A program made the position numbers and the translations under genes. Shown here piece after piece: positions 46,248 to 55,207 of a stretch of 64,000 nt of DNA. Source of the stretch: JABDGM01 sp046349975 (GTDB lineage Bacteria; Planctomycetota; Planctomycetia; Pirellulales; Lacipirellulaceae); NCBI GenBank assembly GCA_046349975.1, contig JAXMBH010000016.1, forward strand, positions 1-64,000, given 5' to 3'. Position 1 is the stretch's first letter. Each line of letters opens with the position of its first letter. Below the pieces are notes generated by a model that saw only the letters and a program-made list of their open reading frames with translations, did no database searches and was not told the DNA's origin.

Positions 46248-46357
46248 GCCCGCAGTTGACTTATTTCGCGAGTCTCGACGGTTCGATGAGCCGTGCGGAT
46301 AAGGTTCGCAGTACGTACATTCCCGTTTGATTGACCCAGTAAACCTACCGGCCTGCC

Positions 46358-48115
46358 ATGCTTTCCCATCTGCCTCGCAAGCTCGTTTCGCTAGGAATTT
46401 CGTTTGCTATTGCCCTGGTGGCGTCGCGCTGCGAGGGGCACTTTTTGTGGGTCAAGGCCGTGACGGTCGACGGGCAGCCGCAGGGCCTGGTGTTTTTTGG
46501 GGAGAGCCCGGCCGATGAGACGTATCACTTTCCTGAGAAGCTGGCGAAGACGAAGCTGTTCGCTCGCGGGGCCGATGGGAAGCTGACAGAAGTGGCGACC
46601 AAGAGTGTCGATACGGAGGAGCGAGTCGGTTTGATGGGGCCGCTTTCGGAAGGCGCGCCGGCCGTGCTGCAGGCGACGCAGCAGTACGGCGTCTACGGAA
46701 CCGCACTGTTGCAATATCACGCGAAGCATGTGTGTGGGGCTGGAAGCGAGGCATTTGAGAAGGCAGGTACGTCGAAAGACTTGAAGCTCGAGATCGTGCC
46801 GAAACTTAAGGACGACGAGATTGAACTCACGGTGCTGTGGGACGGCAAGCCGCTGGCGGACGTGGATGTGAACGTGCTGGAAGGGAAATCGGAAGCTCAG
46901 GATTTCAAGACCGGCGCCGACGGCAAGCTTCGGTTCAAGCCGAAAGAGCAGGGGCCGATTGGCGTGCTCGCCAACACGATGGAGAAGGACAAGGCAGGCG
47001 AGCTGGACGGCAAGAAGTATAAAGGCGTGTGGCATTACGCGTCGTTGACATTCGATCTTTCGGGCGGCAGAGAAGACCCCAAGGACGCGAAAGACGAGGC
47101 GAACCAGTCGCATGCGAAGACCGCCAAGCCGAAGCACACGTCGAGCGAGGTGCTGCCGCCGCTGCCGGAACCGGTGGCGAGCTTTGGGGCCGTGGTGCTC
47201 GATGGCTGGCTGTATGTGTACGGCGGCCACACGGGTGAAGAGCATGAGCATTCGGCCGCGAATTTGTCGGAGCATTTCCGCCGCATTCAACTGGAGGGTG
47301 GCAAGGAATGGCAGGAGCTGCCGATGCAGACGCCCGTGCAGGGCTTCCCGCTCGTGGCACACGACGGCAAGGTGTACCGCGTGGGCGGGTTGAATATTCG
47401 CAACGCGACGACGAACGACGAAGAAGATCTGCACTCGACCGCTGAATTTGCCGAGTTCGACCCGGCGACGAAACAGTGGAAGGCGCTGGCCTCGCTGCCG
47501 GCGGCGCGGTCGAGTCACAATGCGGCCGTGATCGGCGACAAGCTGTATGTCGTAGGCGGTTGGCGGCTGGCTGGCAAGTCGCCCGGCACGTGGGAGCCAG
47601 ATGCGCTGGTTTACGATTTCACGAAGCCCACAGCCGGTTGGCAGCGGCTGCCAGCGCCGGAGTTCAAGCGGCGGGCGCTTGGCGCGGGCGTGTGGGATGG
47701 CAAGCTTGTGGCGCTCGGCGGCATGGACGAAAAGAACAAGGTCTCGATGAACGTCGACATTTTCGACCCGCAAACGGGCAAGTGGTCGCAGGGGCCGAAA
47801 CTGCCGGGGGCGGGTATGGCGGGCTTTGGTGTGTCGGCGTGGAATCTCAATGGCGATTTATATGAGTGCGGTATGCGGGGCACGCTGTACCGGCTCAATC
47901 GCGAGGGGACTGCCTGGGAGGAAGCGGGGCGCGTGGAAACGCCGCGGTTTTTCCATCAGTTGGTGCCCGCGCCGAACGGCGGGTTGATGGTCGTCGGCGG
48001 GGCGAGTGAGGAAGGCCATTTGGCGTCGATCGAACGCGTGGAGTTGACGTCTGGCGCGGCGAAGGATCGCAACGCCAAGGCCAACTCGACGGTCGATCAG
48101 ACATCGCCGCGTTAG
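46358..48115 (+). CDS. DUF4198-like / Kelch repeat fusion protein
   Basis: 585 residues. The signal peptide ends near VASRCEG, leaving His (HFLWVKAV) close to the mature N-terminus. Residues 28-230 resemble DUF4198/nickel-transport-complex NikM-like domains (DGKPLADVDVNVLEG, GADGKLRFKPKEQGP). After an acidic/basic linker a Kelch propeller spans about 260-570 with several blades (GAVVLDGWLYVYGGHTG, AAVIGDKLYVVGGWRLAG, GAGVWDGKLVALGGMDE). A His/Glu patch (HTGEEHEHSAANLSEHF) lies in the first Kelch blade. It is the last gene of the 42-48 kb cluster. Possible role: metal-responsive or metal-binding surface protein. The fusion is unusual. Confidence 0.78.
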   Translation: MLSHLPRKLVSLGISFAIALVASRCEGHFLWVKAVTVDGQPQGLVFFGESPADETYHFPEKLAKTKLFARGADGKLTEVATKSVDTEERVGLMGPLSEGAPAVLQATQQYGVYGTALLQYHAKHVCGAGSEAFEKAGTSKDLKLEIVPKLKDDEIELTVLWDGKPLADVDVNVLEGKSEAQDFKTGADGKLRFKPKEQGPIGVLANTMEKDKAGELDGKKYKGVWHYASLTFDLSGGREDPKDAKDEANQSHAKTAKPKHTSSEVLPPLPEPVASFGAVVLDGWLYVYGGHTGEEHEHSAANLSEHFRRIQLEGGKEWQELPMQTPVQGFPLVAHDGKVYRVGGLNIRNATTNDEEDLHSTAEFAEFDPATKQWKALASLPAARSSHNAAVIGDKLYVVGGWRLAGKSPGTWEPDALVYDFTKPTAGWQRLPAPEFKRRALGAGVWDGKLVALGGMDEKNKVSMNVDIFDPQTGKWSQGPKLPGAGMAGFGVSAWNLNGDLYECGMRGTLYRLNREGTAWEEAGRVETPRFFHQLVPAPNGGLMVVGGASEEGHLASIERVELTSGAAKDRNAKANSTVDQTSPR

Positions 48116-48207
48116 AGTTGCGTTCGCGTTCTCGAGATCAAAGACATGTGAGGCATCCCAAGAAGAGCTTGGGGAACGGATTGCAACCTGCGAGAAGGTA
48201 GGGCACG

Positions 48208-48446
48208 GGTGGCTGGGGCAGAGGCTTTGCGATGCCCCAGGAGCGCTTAGACTGGGGCGTCGAAGAACCGGCGTCGACCCTGGCATCTGAGATTCAATAC
48301 GTCTAGTCCCAGGAGCGCTTAGGACTGGGGCGTCGAAGAACTCCGCCCCAGCCACCCCCGCGTCGATGCTGACAGATTGGATTGAGTGGCGTGTTGCCCC
48401 AGGAGCGCCTAGGACTGGGGCGTCGAGGACTCCGCCCCAGCCACCC
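48208..48446. repeat. Three-copy direct repeat array with inverted outer element
   Basis: CCCAGGAGCGC(T/C)TAG(G)ACTGGGG followed by CGTCGA(A/G)GA occurs at about 48236-48267, 48308-48338 and 48397-48428. The second and third copies run on into CTCCGCCCCAGCCACCC, whose reverse complement (GGGTGGCTGGGGC) stands at the left end near 48209. Spacing is about 70-90 bp. The array lies between the Kelch gene and the convergent DedA gene. The minus-strand frame crossing it repeats DAPVL and APG, which is a by-product of the array. Confidence 0.75.
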
Positions 48447-48495
48447 GATTGATAAACGTAGGGGCGCGCTTGAACTTTGAACCACAATCCCGGCG

Positions 48496-49149
48496 TCAAG
48501 CGGCGGACTTATTGAGCCGGCTGATCAGGAAGCCCCAGGCGATCGGTAGCAGCGAGATGAAGACGATGCCGATGACGACGAACTCGAAATTCTCTTTGAC
48601 TATCGGCATATTGCCAAAGCCATAGCCGGCGCCCATGCAGAGGCCGACCCAGAGCAAGCCGCCGGCCACGTTGAAGAAGGCGAACTGGGGATAGGACATC
48701 GACCCGCAGCCGGCGACGAACGGTACGAACGTGCGGATGATCGGCACGAAGCGGCCGAGCACGATCGCCTTGCCGCCGTGGCGTTCGAAGAAGCGGTGCG
48801 CTTCCATCAGGTGATTGCGATTCAGCAGGCGGTGCCAGAAGCTGATGCGATCTTCTGCCCGGAATATTCGCGGGCCCACGAAGTGACCGACGGCGTAGTT
48901 CAGGGCGTCTCCACCAATCGCCGCCACCGCCAATAGGGGCAAGGCGAGGCGGATATCGAGGATCCCCGACGCGGCGAGGGCGCCGGTTGCGAACAGGAGC
49001 GAATCACCGGGGAGAAACGGTGTCACTACGAAGCCGGTTTCGGCAAAAATGATTAGGAAGAGCAGGGCGTAGACGGCCGGCCCGTATTGCTGGACGAATG
49101 CCCCCAAATGGGCATCGAAATGCAGGACAAAATCGAGCAGATAATGCAT
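48496..49149 (-). CDS. DedA family membrane protein
   Basis: 217 residues with about five hydrophobic segments. Motifs of the DedA/YqjA family are AETGFVVTPFLPGDSLLFATGALAA, IGGDALNYAVG and the conserved basic helix GRFVPIIRTFVPFVAG with Arg and Pro residues. This family is linked to undecaprenyl-phosphate or phosphatidylethanolamine translocation and membrane homeostasis, and several members act in proton-dependent lipid carrier recycling. It converges on the Kelch gene across the repeat array. Inner membrane. Confidence 0.93.
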   Translation of the reverse strand: MHYLLDFVLHFDAHLGAFVQQYGPAVYALLFLIIFAETGFVVTPFLPGDSLLFATGALAASGILDIRLALPLLAVAAIGGDALNYAVGHFVGPRIFRAEDRISFWHRLLNRNHLMEAHRFFERHGGKAIVLGRFVPIIRTFVPFVAGCGSMSYPQFAFFNVAGGLLWVGLCMGAGYGFGNMPIVKENFEFVVIGIVFISLLPIAWGFLISRLNKSAA

Positions 49150-49441
49150 GTGCCGGCTATTTCTAAGTTGTGCGTCGCCAACGGGTTAATCCACCAATTG
49201 TAGCGTTCCAGCGATGTTCGGACCGCAGGTTAATGAGGCGAGTCGAGGAATTTCGTTGGATTTGCCTTCCGAAGGAGCCGGATTTTCGTCGCGGAGAGCC
49301 TTCTGCGGGTCCTACTGCGGCTTGACAGCCCAGTTCGAGCTAGCTAATCTACTATTCGGCTTTGTAATCTTAGGATGAACACCTATTCGTATGGCTGATA
49401 AAATCTGGGACGGGTTGGGAGGTTCCTAGCGGCAATAAACA

Positions 49442-50422
49442 ATGCATCTCCGGTTCCTCAAGATCTTCTGCGACATTGTCGACATGCGCAGCTTCTCCCG
49501 AGCTGCCAAGGCGAACGGTGTTTCTCAATCGAATGCCAGCCAGGTTGTTCATACGCTTGAGGAACGGATGGGCGTTCAGCTGATTGATCGGTCGAAGCGA
49601 CCGTTCGTGCTGACGCCAGAAGGCAAGCTGTTCCACGAGGGTGCGCGAGTTATCGTGCAGAGGTATGACGATTTGGAACGGGAAGTTCGGTCGCTGCATG
49701 AAGCGACCGAGATGCGGCTGACGATCGCGTCGATCTACTCGGTCGGGCTCGCACATATGAGCGGCTGCATGCGTGAGTTCTTGGCCGCCCATCCGAAGGC
49801 CGACGTGCGGCTGGAGTATGTCCATCCGCATCGGGTATATGAGGAGGTGGACCAGGGTCAGGCCGATCTGGGGCTAGTGAGTTATCCCGAGGAGTCGGAG
49901 AGCCTCAAAGCGTTGCCGTGGCGAAACGAGGCGATGGTGCTGGTGGTGTATCCGCAGCATCCGTTGAACAAGCGTCCCAGCGCGACGCTCGACATGATCG
50001 CTGGCGAGCCGTTTGTGGCATTTCAGTCGGGCCTCAAGATTCGGGAAGAGATCGATCAGGCACTCGCGGCCAACAAGGTGCGGGTGCGATCGACGGTGGA
50101 GTTCGACAACATCGAGACGATCAAGCGGGCAATTGAGATTGGCGCAGGGATTAGCCTGTTGCCAGAGCCCACGATTTCGCGCGAACTGGAATCGGGCACG
50201 CTGGTCCAGATTCCGTTGGAAGGCGTCACCATTGAGCGGCCATTGGGAATTATTCATCGCCGGGACCGCAAGCTGAACGACACGGCCCGGCAGTTCATTG
50301 ACTTGCTGCAGTCGCAAAGCACGCCGGTGAAGTCGACAGTGGCCGGGCGCGCGGCGGCGGCCGATATGAGCGGCCACACGAACGGTGCGGCGCAAACGGC
50401 AACTGCGGCCGCTCCAATTTAA
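49442..50422 (+). CDS. LysR family transcriptional regulator, candidate GltC
   Basis: 326 residues. The N-terminal winged HTH (FLKIFCDIVDMRSFSRAAKANGVSQSNASQVV, HTLEERMGVQLIDRSKRP) is classical LysR. The effector domain (about 90-300) has two alpha/beta lobes, with the usual hinge around LRSLHEATEMRL. An Ala/Thr-rich tail follows. The gene lies just upstream of, and in the same orientation as, gltB, 83 bp apart; in Bacillus GltC, a LysR protein, controls gltAB. By analogy it may regulate glutamate synthase in response to 2-oxoglutarate or glutamate, but CysB/CbbR-like roles cannot be ruled out. Confidence 0.9.
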   Translation: MHLRFLKIFCDIVDMRSFSRAAKANGVSQSNASQVVHTLEERMGVQLIDRSKRPFVLTPEGKLFHEGARVIVQRYDDLEREVRSLHEATEMRLTIASIYSVGLAHMSGCMREFLAAHPKADVRLEYVHPHRVYEEVDQGQADLGLVSYPEESESLKALPWRNEAMVLVVYPQHPLNKRPSATLDMIAGEPFVAFQSGLKIREEIDQALAANKVRVRSTVEFDNIETIKRAIEIGAGISLLPEPTISRELESGTLVQIPLEGVTIERPLGIIHRRDRKLNDTARQFIDLLQSQSTPVKSTVAGRAAAADMSGHTNGAAQTATAAAPI

Positions 50423-50505
50423 TCGGGGCGGCGACAGATCGGTTCGAAGCACACAATTCAACAAGCGGCGCGCAAGGTAGCATTCGGTTTAGCAGAGCCG
50501 CGGTG

Positions 50506-53500
50506 ATGGTGAAGAAAATGGAAAAGAACTCAGGCAACATGGTCGCCAAGACTGGCTTTCCTCCCAAGCAGGGTCTGTATGATCCCGCGTTCGAGCACGA
50601 CTCGTGCGGCGTGGGCTTTGTCGCGCATATCAAGGGCAAGCGCAGCCATCAAATTTTGATTGATGCGGAAGAAGTGCTCCGCAATATGGATCACCGCGGC
50701 GCGTGCGGCTGTGAGCCGAACACGGGCGACGGCGCGGGGATTCTCACGGCGTTGCCACACGAGTTCTTGCAGCGCGTGGCGAAGCAGGAATTTGGCGCGA
50801 CGTTGCCGGCGGCGGGCCAATTTGCGGCGGGGAACGTGTTCTTGCCGCGCGATGCCGCGGAGCGGCGGAAGTGCAAGGACATCGTAGCGGCGATCGTCGC
50901 CGAGCAAGGGCAGCAGCTGGTGGGCTGGCGTGTGGTGCCGACGGAATCCGGCCAGGCCGATATTGGCCCGACGGCGAAGGCGGCCGAGCCGCACATCGAA
51001 CAGTTGTTCATTGCCGCGGGTGACGGACTGGCGGGGGATGCGTTTGAGCGGAAGTTGTATCTCATTCGTAAGCAAGCGAGCCACCGGTTGCGCGGCGACA
51101 TGTCGCTCAAAGAAGCGAAGATGTTCTATGTATGCTCGCTGTCGACGAAGGTGATCATCTACAAAGGCATGCTCACAACCGAGCAGCTGTTCCGCTACTT
51201 CCCCGACCTCGCGGCGCCGGATTACACGAGCCATCTAGCGATGGTGCATTCGCGGTTCTCGACGAACACGTTCCCGTCATGGGATCGGGCTCAACCGCTG
51301 CGGTTCATGAGCCACAACGGCGAAATCAACACGCTGCGCGGCAACATGAATTGGATGCAGGCGCGGCAAGGCGTAGTCGCGAGCGAGGCATTCGGCAAAG
51401 AGCTGTCGAAGCTGTTTCCCGTGGCGGAGCCGGATTGCAGCGACTCTGGCACGTTTGACAACGTGCTCGAATTCCTGTTGATGAACGGCCGATCGCTGCC
51501 GGAGTCGGTCATGATGATGGTGCCCGAGGCGTGGCAGAATCATGAGACAATGGGCGACGACAAGCGGGCGTTCTACGAATATCACTCGTGCCTGATGGAG
51601 CCGTGGGACGGCCCCGCGTCGATCGCGTTTACCGATGGCAAGTACATTGGCGCGGTGCTTGATCGCAACGGCCTCAGGCCCTCGCGGTATTATATTACGC
51701 ACGATGATCGCGTAATTATGGCGAGCGAAGTCGGCGTGCTGCGGATCGAGCCGCAGAACATCAAAGCCAAGGGCCGGCTGCAGCCGGGGCGCATGTTCCT
51801 GGTCGATTTCGAACAGGGCCGGTTGATTCCGGATGATGAGCTGAAGACCGATCTGGCGAGGCGGCGACCGTACGCCGAATGGCTAAATGACCAGCGGATC
51901 GATCTCAACGATTTAGAAACCGACAAGCAGCCGCACGGCTTCGATGCGAAAACGCTGCTGCAGCGGATGCAGTCGTTCGGCTACACGATCGAAACAATGC
52001 AGTTCATGCTGTTGCCGCTGGTGCGTGAGCTGCGCGACCCGGTCGGCTCGATGGGCAACGACGCGGCGCTGGCGTGCCTCTCCGACAAGCCGCGGATGCT
52101 GTATGACTATTTCAAGCAGCTGTTCGCGCAAGTGACGAATCCCGCGATCGATTCGATACGCGAGGAGGTGATCATGTCGCTCGAGTGCTACGTCGGGCCG
52201 GAGCGTAACTTGCTGGAAACGACCCCGGAGCACGCCAACCGGCTGCGGATTCCGCACCCGATGCTGTCGAACGAGCAGATGGCCGCGCTCAAGCATATGA
52301 ATTATCGCGGCTGGCGGTCGAAGGTGATCGACATTACGTGGCCGCGGAGCGAAGCGCATGAGGGGATGTACCACGCGCTCGAGCGAATCTGCATTGAAGC
52401 GGAAGCCGCGATCAACGACGGCTATTCGCTGATCATTCTTTCCGACCGAGCGGTGGGGCAGGATCGCGTGCCGATCAGTTCGCTGCTGGCGACCGGCGCC
52501 GTGCACCATCATTTGGTGCGAAAGGCGAAGCGGACGCGGATTGGCATCATCGTTGAATCGGGCGAGGCCCGCGAAGTGCATCAGCACTGCCTGCTGGTGG
52601 GCTTTGGCGCGGATGCGATCAACCCATACCTCGCGTTCGAGTCGCTGTGGCACGCGCGGCGGACGGGCGTTTTGCAGCGGCCGGAAGGCTTAGACAAGAG
52701 TGAGCATCATGGCGAGGGGCGCGCTCATCCCGCAATCGATGCCGTGGCGAACGGTGAAGAATATGATCCGGTCACGAAAGAAGATCACGATCTCGTTTAC
52801 GCGTATCGCAAGGGCGTGGCCAAGGGCATGCTCAAGGTGATGGCGAAGATGGGCATCTCGACGCTGCAAAGCTACAAGGGCGCCCAAATTTTCGAAGCCG
52901 TTGGCTTGAAGGACGAAGTCATCGAGAAGTGCTTTGCAGGCACGGCGAGCCGGATTCAGGGCGTCGATTTCAAAGTGCTTGCCGAGGAGGCGCTGCGGCG
53001 GCACTCGTTGGGCTATCCCGAACAGTTGGCCGATCGATTCTCGGTACTGCCGAATCCAGGTGAGTTCCATTGGCGGGCCGATGGCGAGCGGCACATGTGG
53101 GATCCGCCGGCGATTGCCGATTTGCAGGTGGCAGCGCGGAATAACAATGCCGATGCCTACCGCCGCTTCGCCGACCACGCGAACCGCGACGCGCACACGC
53201 GGTGTTCCTTGCGTGGATTGCTGCAACTGAAGCCGGGCGCGAATGGCGGGCCGATTCCGCTGGAAGAGGTGATGCCGGCGAAGGACATCGTGAAGCGGTT
53301 CTGTACGGGGGCCATGAGCTTCGGCTCGATTTCGGCCGAGGCACATGAATCCCTCGCGATTGCGATGAACCGCCTCGGCGGCAAGAGCAACACGGGCGAA
53401 GGCGGCGAGGACCCCGAGCGGTTCAAACCACTCGCGAACGGCGACTCAAAGCGGTCGGCGATCAAGCAAGTGGCGAGCGGCCGATTCGGCGTGACGATCT

Positions 53501-55203
53501 GGTATCTGACGAACGCCGACGAGCTGCAGATCAAGATTTCGCAGGGCGCGAAGCCGGGCGAAGGCGGCGAGTTGCCCGGTCGGAAGGTCGACAGCAACAT
53601 CGCGCGAATTCGGTATTCGACGCCGGGCGTGGGGCTCATCAGCCCGCCGCCGCACCATGATATTTACTCGATCGAAGACCTCAAGCAGCTGATTCACGAT
53701 TTGAAGAACAGCAATCCTGCGGCACGCGTGAGCGTGAAGCTGGTGTCGGAGGTGGGCGTCGGCACGATCGCGGCCGGCGTGGCCAAGGGATTTGCCGATC
53801 ACATCCTGATATCGGGCGACTCCGGCGGCACGGGCGCTTCGCCGCTTACGAGCATCAAGCACGCCGGTTTGCCGTGGGAACTGGGCATTGCGGAGACGCA
53901 TCAGACGCTCGTGCTCAACGACCTGCGGAGTCGCGTGGTGCTGCAAACCGACGGCGGGCTCAAGACCGGCCGCGATGTCGTGATCGCGGCGATACTGGGC
54001 GCCGAGGAGTTTGGCTTCGCGACGGCGCCGCTCATCACGATGGGCTGCATCATGATGCGGAAATGCCATCTCAACACGTGCCCCGTCGGCATCGCGACGC
54101 AGGACCCGGTGTTGCGGAAGAAATTCGCCGGGAAGCCGGAGCATGTAGTGAATTACCTGTTCATGGTGGCGGAGGACGCGCGCCAGCACATGGCGGAGCT
54201 CGGCTTCCGCACGATCGATGAAATGGTGGGACGTGTGGATTGCCTGGAGACGGACGCGGCGATTCGGCATTGGAAAGCCGATGGGCTCGACCTTACCGGC
54301 CTGCTGTCGCCGATCAAGAAGCCGCATCCGGAAGTCGGCACATACTGCCAGCGGGGTCAGGATCATGGGCTCGATTTGTCGCTCGACCGCACCACGCTGC
54401 TTGAGCTCGCGAAGCCCGCGCTGGAAAGCGGCGCGGCCGTGCGAGCCGAATTGCCGATTATCAACACCAATCGAACGGTGGGCACGATTCTCAGCCACGA
54501 GATTGCGAAGAAGTGGGGCGAGAACTGTCTGCCGGATGGCACGATTCACTTCAAGTTCACGGGTTCAGCCGGTCAGAGTTTGGGCGCGTTCCTGGCCCGC
54601 GGCGTCACGCTGGAACTAGTCGGCGATGCGAACGACTACGTCGGCAAGGGGCTTTCGGGCGGGCGGGTCATCATTTATCCGCCGGCCGAATCGAGCTTCG
54701 TGCCGGAAGACAATATCATCATCGGCAACGTGGCGCTGTATGGCGCGACCAGCGGGGAAGCGTTCTTTCGTGGCCGGGCGGCTGAGCGGTTTGCCGTTCG
54801 CAACAGCGGCGCGAGCGCCGTGATCGAAGGTGTGGGCGATCATGGTTGCGAGTACATGACGGGTGGCCGCGTGGTGATTCTGGGGCCAACCGGCCGCAAC
54901 TTCGCGGCTGGTATGAGCGGCGGGATTGCCTACGTGTACGACCCGAACGACGCGTTTCTCGCGAACTGTAATCTCGGCATGGTGGAGCTCGAGAAGGTGG
55001 AAGCCGACGAGGACATTGCCGAGGTGCGGGCGCTCATCGAGAAGCATCGTGACTTTACCGGTTCGACGGTCGCGGCCGACGTGCTCGAACGCTGGGAGGA
55101 GACGCTGCGGAAGTTCGTGAAGGTGATGCCGACCGACTACAAGCGCGTTCTCGAAGAGCAAAAACGAGCGGCGCTGCCGCGGGAAGCGGCGGCGGTGGCG
55201 TAG
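50506..55203 (+). CDS. gltB: Glutamate synthase large subunit
   Basis: About 1565 residues; ATG at 50506 (a GTG is one codon earlier, another ATG at 50539). A short propeptide precedes catalytic C34 (HDSCGVGFVA), which becomes the N-terminal nucleophile of the glutaminase domain. The central domain and the FMN/2-oxoglutarate site follow (GAMSFGSISAEAHESLAIAMN, GEGGED, GDSGGTGASPL). The [3Fe-4S] cluster cysteines lie in CIMMRKCHLNTCPVG, and a C-terminal GXGXG beta-helix domain ends the protein (NDYVGKGLSGGRVIIYP). It makes two glutamates from glutamine and 2-oxoglutarate using electrons from GltD. Cytosolic; regulated perhaps by the upstream LysR protein. Confidence 0.98.
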   Translation: MVKKMEKNSGNMVAKTGFPPKQGLYDPAFEHDSCGVGFVAHIKGKRSHQILIDAEEVLRNMDHRGACGCEPNTGDGAGILTALPHEFLQRVAKQEFGATLPAAGQFAAGNVFLPRDAAERRKCKDIVAAIVAEQGQQLVGWRVVPTESGQADIGPTAKAAEPHIEQLFIAAGDGLAGDAFERKLYLIRKQASHRLRGDMSLKEAKMFYVCSLSTKVIIYKGMLTTEQLFRYFPDLAAPDYTSHLAMVHSRFSTNTFPSWDRAQPLRFMSHNGEINTLRGNMNWMQARQGVVASEAFGKELSKLFPVAEPDCSDSGTFDNVLEFLLMNGRSLPESVMMMVPEAWQNHETMGDDKRAFYEYHSCLMEPWDGPASIAFTDGKYIGAVLDRNGLRPSRYYITHDDRVIMASEVGVLRIEPQNIKAKGRLQPGRMFLVDFEQGRLIPDDELKTDLARRRPYAEWLNDQRIDLNDLETDKQPHGFDAKTLLQRMQSFGYTIETMQFMLLPLVRELRDPVGSMGNDAALACLSDKPRMLYDYFKQLFAQVTNPAIDSIREEVIMSLECYVGPERNLLETTPEHANRLRIPHPMLSNEQMAALKHMNYRGWRSKVIDITWPRSEAHEGMYHALERICIEAEAAINDGYSLIILSDRAVGQDRVPISSLLATGAVHHHLVRKAKRTRIGIIVESGEAREVHQHCLLVGFGADAINPYLAFESLWHARRTGVLQRPEGLDKSEHHGEGRAHPAIDAVANGEEYDPVTKEDHDLVYAYRKGVAKGMLKVMAKMGISTLQSYKGAQIFEAVGLKDEVIEKCFAGTASRIQGVDFKVLAEEALRRHSLGYPEQLADRFSVLPNPGEFHWRADGERHMWDPPAIADLQVAARNNNADAYRRFADHANRDAHTRCSLRGLLQLKPGANGGPIPLEEVMPAKDIVKRFCTGAMSFGSISAEAHESLAIAMNRLGGKSNTGEGGEDPERFKPLANGDSKRSAIKQVASGRFGVTIWYLTNADELQIKISQGAKPGEGGELPGRKVDSNIARIRYSTPGVGLISPPPHHDIYSIEDLKQLIHDLKNSNPAARVSVKLVSEVGVGTIAAGVAKGFADHILISGDSGGTGASPLTSIKHAGLPWELGIAETHQTLVLNDLRSRVVLQTDGGLKTGRDVVIAAILGAEEFGFATAPLITMGCIMMRKCHLNTCPVGIATQDPVLRKKFAGKPEHVVNYLFMVAEDARQHMAELGFRTIDEMVGRVDCLETDAAIRHWKADGLDLTGLLSPIKKPHPEVGTYCQRGQDHGLDLSLDRTTLLELAKPALESGAAVRAELPIINTNRTVGTILSHEIAKKWGENCLPDGTIHFKFTGSAGQSLGAFLARGVTLELVGDANDYVGKGLSGGRVIIYPPAESSFVPEDNIIIGNVALYGATSGEAFFRGRAAERFAVRNSGASAVIEGVGDHGCEYMTGGRVVILGPTGRNFAAGMSGGIAYVYDPNDAFLANCNLGMVELEKVEADEDIAEVRALIEKHRDFTGSTVAADVLERWEETLRKFVKVMPTDYKRVLEEQKRAALPREAAAVA

Positions 55204-55207
55204 GTGA

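Noticed and set aside
46391..47773. Minus-strand frame of 460 codons opposite the Kelch gene
   Set aside because: Composition is Arg/His/Gln-rich and lacks signal or motif; the plus strand has signal peptide and Kelch blades.
48208..48446. Possible CRISPR array
   Set aside because: Only three copies, variable length and spacing, partly shared flanks, no cas genes.
47858..48499. Minus-strand frame with repeated DAPVL/APG peptides
   Set aside because: The peptide repeats are produced by the three-copy DNA repeat; start and ends overlap other genes.
53446..54549. Minus-strand frame of 367 codons inside gltB
   Set aside because: Overlaps the FMN and Fe-S coding region of gltB; no family similarity.
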